The notes under the pieces: generated by a model
The model's input: the letters and a program-made list of their open reading frames with translations, nothing else
Databases searched by the model: none
What the model was told of the DNA's origin: nothing
Source of the DNA: a virus
Length of the DNA: 34,410 nt
Reading direction: 5' to 3' (one strand)
Virus record (IMG/VR): IMGVR_UViG_3300037189_008474
Coordinates: 1 to 34,410 of that record
Program-made: the position numbers and the translations under genes
Shown here: in pieces, positions 31,369 through 34,410 of the stretch
Position numbering within the stretch: position 1 is the first letter of the stretch
How the letters are laid out: each line of letters opens with the position of its first letter

Positions 31369-34300
31369 ATTGTTTCACCCTGCCATAGATTGCCTTCGAG
31401 ATCTTCTATCTGATAGCTGACTCCTGCGGTTATATTACGTTCTATAGCGGCTCTGATTTGACCTTCATTGAGATCGTTTTTCAAGTCTGCAGGTAGTCTG
31501 ATGATAACGAACCCACCCTTTTGATACGAGCCAGCCTGGTTATAGTTCACGTCCCAGTAAGAAGACGCTTCCTGTACAACACGAACTATTTCGTCGTCAT
31601 TCAAACCAACGCTCATACCGCCGCCTCTTCTTCTTGTATCCAAGAGGACAAGGTCGTCAGTGTTGAAGGAGTTCGTGATATAAACCACTCCCAACATCAC
31701 AGCCAATGGATTGTAGTCTGATTGAAGTGGATCGAAGATGGTATTCGTCTCAGTTATATATACGGTCCTCGTTCTAACTGATGAATCAATTACGTTTCCA
31801 TCAGAAGTAGTACAAAACTCTGGGAGTATATAGACATAAAGAGGTTGATTTAACCAGCTTGGATTTTCGTTGATGTAAGGATTGAGATTAACCCTTTGTG
31901 TTCCGTCAGTTTTGAATTGATAAGTAGATCTTAAAGTCGTGTAAGTAGCTCTTACCAAGTTCGGATCATTAGAGTAAAGATCTTCTTTAAGAGTTATAGT
32001 TCCACTGTGAGCGTGGAAGTCTGCGATATCCGCCATGGTGAGAATTTCCCACTCATTGTTAATCGTCTGACGTTTTTGAATCGTCATCACAGGACGCCAT
32101 GGGTCTGCCAAAGAGAAGATAGAACCAGTAGGTTCTTGAACCATTAGGATCGGAGCTTGTCTCAACTTGATAACGTTATCATCTATGATTAATGGTGTTT
32201 CATCTTTGATATCGATGTATGGACGACCATAGATGTCTGACCATATACCAGAGAAAGCTTCAACAACGTTGTAGTATCCGGTGATAGTTTCACCTTGATA
32301 ATCCTTTAAGAAGGTAGTCAATCCACCTTCCGATTTATTTCTAATCTTTACCGGTCTTGAGTAGGAGCCAGTTCTAATCGGCAGAGGCCAGATATCAGTT
32401 ATGCTCAAGTCAGGTGCTAAAGGATCAATTTGAATTCTTGATCTTTCTCCCGTCGAAACTCCATACACCGGCATGGCCCATCTGTATGGGAGCATGGGAG
32501 CATCAAGCGCATCGGGTAGATTCTGAGTAGAGTCAATCTCGTATCTAGAAATTACTCCTACATAGATATTCTCTGGTCCTCTTGTCACATATTCGTAATA
32601 AGAAACCTCATCCAATCCAGACGGACTGGTAATGAATTCTTTGGCGCTCTTGTCATAGAAACCAATATAGACAAAAGAGTCTGTGCCAGCAGAATTGAGA
32701 GATATCTTGGTGAAGTGTGAGTTGAAGTTATTACCCACAGTCCACTGAGTTGGCATGGTCGAAGGGAATCCAAATGGCTTTCCATCTGACGTGCAGATCA
32801 GTCTTAGCCCGTCCTGCTTTGAAACGAATCCATCAGAGCGAGCAAATGGCTCTACCATTCCCTCTGGAGTCATGGTGCGATACTCTGTGGTCGAGTTGTA
32901 TCCGAACTTTGATCCGAACGTGTACTGAGTACCACTAACATCATTGGTGATGGTATTGTGAGTCAGAATGAATCTGGCGTTATTCCAATCGGTTACTGAG
33001 TTGTACCAGGTTGGGTTAGCCGTTATGTTTGTGATCGTTTGAGAAGCAGAAACAAAATCGACTACAACACTGGCGTTGTTTACGCTGAAGTTGCTCCATT
33101 TGATGTTGGACAATTGAGCAGCGGCTTCACCCTGCGTGCCGTATTGAACTACTGGAACGACCTCTACCTTTTGACCGGTATTGATTGTAACCGTTTGAGA
33201 GTAGTTTCCGGTTACCGTTTCTTGTCTAGTGCTGCCTTCGCTATAAACGGGAAGGGATCCAGCGGATGAAACCTGAGCATGGATCGTTACCTCGCGCATT
33301 CCGATAACTCTTGCAGAACCAAATCCAGCTGGCTGATCTTGAGAGATCGCGAACATTACAGCTGAAGAATCAACTGGGAAGATTGGAATGTGCATAGGCA
33401 CGTCGGCCTCTAGAGTTCTAGCTACTAACGTACCTGGTGTCGTAAACTGAACAGAGTAATCAGCTTCAGAGTAGTTGGCAAAGTTGTTGAGGTTAGCTGG
33501 TCCAGCGCCCACGTTAAGCCAGTCTAGCTTTTGAGTTCTAGCCTGGCTATCATGGAGATAAGAGTTCAGCGTAACGCCAACTACCTTATGTTGTCTTGCT
33601 AATTTAATCTCGAAGACATCAGCGATTCTAGACGGAGCTTTTGTAGTACCACCAGCTGCAGTCCAAGACCTCTTACAGAAAGCTGATGTTGGATTGGCAT
33701 CTGAGAAGTGATGCATCGGCATGAACAGCATTGGCCAATCATAGAATTGATAGAAGCTGCCTAGATGAGATGGTGCTGCATCATAGCCGACATCATTACG
33801 TAGTTTCATAATCATGTAACCGATAAGAGCCCAGGTCTCAGCGTCTACTACTCCATCTTTCCATCTTGCTCCAACGTGAGTTTGGAAATCCAAGACAGTC
33901 CTGGCTGTTGCAGGTCCATATACTCCATCGACTATTAGACCATTCTTGGAAGAAGGAATGAAGTTTGTTACTGAGCGCAAGAAGAAAAATCTATTCATCG
34001 CATCTTGTACGAACTGAACCCAGATCCCTGTGGATCTTAATGTCTGGGAAAGAACTTCTTGTGCACCCCAGTAAGGCCAGTTTAAGTTGGCTGATCCGCT
34101 GGCAGTGCTGTAGTAGTTAAATTCGTGAAGACTGTCGATTCCGCCTACAGCTCTGGGCGCTCCGGACTGCCACGGGAATGTGCTAGGTCCAAATGTACTA
34201 CCATTCATACCATGAGTACTCCAGTGTAAGTCTACGTCAACAATAGAGCTTGCTACTCCTGGTACAATCAATTGTCTTTCGACGGTCGTCGTTTTAGTGC

Positions 34301-34410
34301 CGGACCAATCTATCGAAAGGGTAGCGGTTAGAGATGTGCTGCCCTGAGATGTGGTTAAGTACGTGGCACCAACTTGGGCGGTGAATGGTTTTGATGGGTA
34401 TGATTTATAC
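31365..34410 (-). CDS. Giant tail protein with peptidoglycan-binding domain (5' truncated)
   Basis: The reading frame is open to the right edge of the window, at least 1,014 codons. The TTG at 34271 is only an internal codon, because in-frame beta-sandwich sequence (FTAQVGATYLTTSQGS, LSIDWSGTKTTTVERQL) precedes it. A PG_binding_1-type domain follows (NGLIVDGVYGPATARTVLDF, then WKDGVVDAETWALIGYMIM), able to hold peptidoglycan. The rest is long beta-rich segments with TRRRGGGMSVGLNDDEI near the end and a final segment AAIERNITAGVSYQIEDLEG. It is probably a central baseplate or tail-tip protein that contacts the cell wall. A lysin domain is not visible in the part seen. Confidence 0.8.
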   Translation of the reverse strand, partial: YKSYPSKPFTAQVGATYLTTSQGSTSLTATLSIDWSGTKTTTVERQLIVPGVASSIVDVDLHWSTHGMNGSTFGPSTFPWQSGAPRAVGGIDSLHEFNYYSTASGSANLNWPYWGAQEVLSQTLRSTGIWVQFVQDAMNRFFFLRSVTNFIPSSKNGLIVDGVYGPATARTVLDFQTHVGARWKDGVVDAETWALIGYMIMKLRNDVGYDAAPSHLGSFYQFYDWPMLFMPMHHFSDANPTSAFCKRSWTAAGGTTKAPSRIADVFEIKLARQHKVVGVTLNSYLHDSQARTQKLDWLNVGAGPANLNNFANYSEADYSVQFTTPGTLVARTLEADVPMHIPIFPVDSSAVMFAISQDQPAGFGSARVIGMREVTIHAQVSSAGSLPVYSEGSTRQETVTGNYSQTVTINTGQKVEVVPVVQYGTQGEAAAQLSNIKWSNFSVNNASVVVDFVSASQTITNITANPTWYNSVTDWNNARFILTHNTITNDVSGTQYTFGSKFGYNSTTEYRTMTPEGMVEPFARSDGFVSKQDGLRLICTSDGKPFGFPSTMPTQWTVGNNFNSHFTKISLNSAGTDSFVYIGFYDKSAKEFITSPSGLDEVSYYEYVTRGPENIYVGVISRYEIDSTQNLPDALDAPMLPYRWAMPVYGVSTGERSRIQIDPLAPDLSITDIWPLPIRTGSYSRPVKIRNKSEGGLTTFLKDYQGETITGYYNVVEAFSGIWSDIYGRPYIDIKDETPLIIDDNVIKLRQAPILMVQEPTGSIFSLADPWRPVMTIQKRQTINNEWEILTMADIADFHAHSGTITLKEDLYSNDPNLVRATYTTLRSTYQFKTDGTQRVNLNPYINENPSWLNQPLYVYILPEFCTTSDGNVIDSSVRTRTVYITETNTIFDPLQSDYNPLAVMLGVVYITNSFNTDDLVLLDTRRRGGGMSVGLNDDEIVRVVQEASSYWDVNYNQAGSYQKGGFVIIRLPADLKNDLNEGQIRAAIERNITAGVSYQIEDLEGNLWQGETI

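Noticed and set aside
34269-34271. TTG 34271 as the start of the peptidoglycan-binding tail protein
   Set aside because: The frame continues open to the window edge with plausible beta-sandwich sequence, and there is no ribosome site before this codon.

Overview
The window is part of the genome of a large tailed double-stranded DNA bacteriophage (Caudoviricetes). Every gene I can support lies on the minus strand, so transcription runs from position 34410 down to 1. Genes are packed with 1-8 nt ATGA/TAATG-type overlaps, most starts have an AAGGAG-like ribosome site, and no tRNA or insertion sequence is visible. A host cannot be read directly. The actinophage-like holin and membrane protein, the Mtd_N/collagen-like fibre, ThyX and a monomeric B12-dependent ribonucleotide reductase would fit a phage of an actinobacterium or similar Gram-positive. 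That is an inference of moderate confidence.

Layout in transcription order. (1) 34410-20569: tail and baseplate module. A very large protein with a peptidoglycan-binding domain is open at the window edge. It is followed by three large proteins and one medium protein that appear to be paralogues, a small coiled-coil protein, a repeat-rich tail fibre, a beta-rich presumed adhesin and an unknown Gly/Ala/Tyr-rich protein. (2) 20565-20009: small membrane protein and holin-like protein, followed by an intergenic stretch with an extended -10 promoter, hairpins and a strong terminator that may encode a small RNA of about 84 nt. (3) 19857-15230: nucleotide metabolism (class II ribonucleotide reductase, ThyX) with small unknown genes, including a 71-aa gene flanked by a promoter/hairpin and a terminator. 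(4) 15239-6296: a remarkable island with seven GT-A glycosyltransferases, four class I methyltransferases and one NeuD/PglD-like acyltransferase. It is interrupted by a HAD 5'(3')-deoxynucleotidase, a 42-aa peptide gene and a self-contained promoter / 64-aa gene / terminator unit. (5) 6299-612: replication and recombination (two small unknowns, a Vsr/EDxHD-like endonuclease, DnaB-like helicase, Cas4-like Fe-S nuclease, HD protein, 53-aa peptide, archaeo-eukaryotic-type primase). (6) 601-1: a 35-aa lysine-rich peptide, a 67-aa zinc-ribbon protein and the start of a collagen-like fibre protein.

How it works together: class II RNR, ThyX and the deoxynucleotidase would remodel the deoxynucleotide pool for the primase/helicase machinery. 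The tail module builds a complex host-recognition apparatus. The glycosyltransferase/methyltransferase/acyltransferase island most plausibly builds a methylated and acylated glycan on virion proteins, the host surface or, less likely, phage DNA; its target cannot be told from sequence alone. Several genes appear to start with TTG behind a strong Shine-Dalgarno sequence, and four small genes (35, 42 and 53 aa, plus the truncated fibre gene) are easily missed by length cutoffs.
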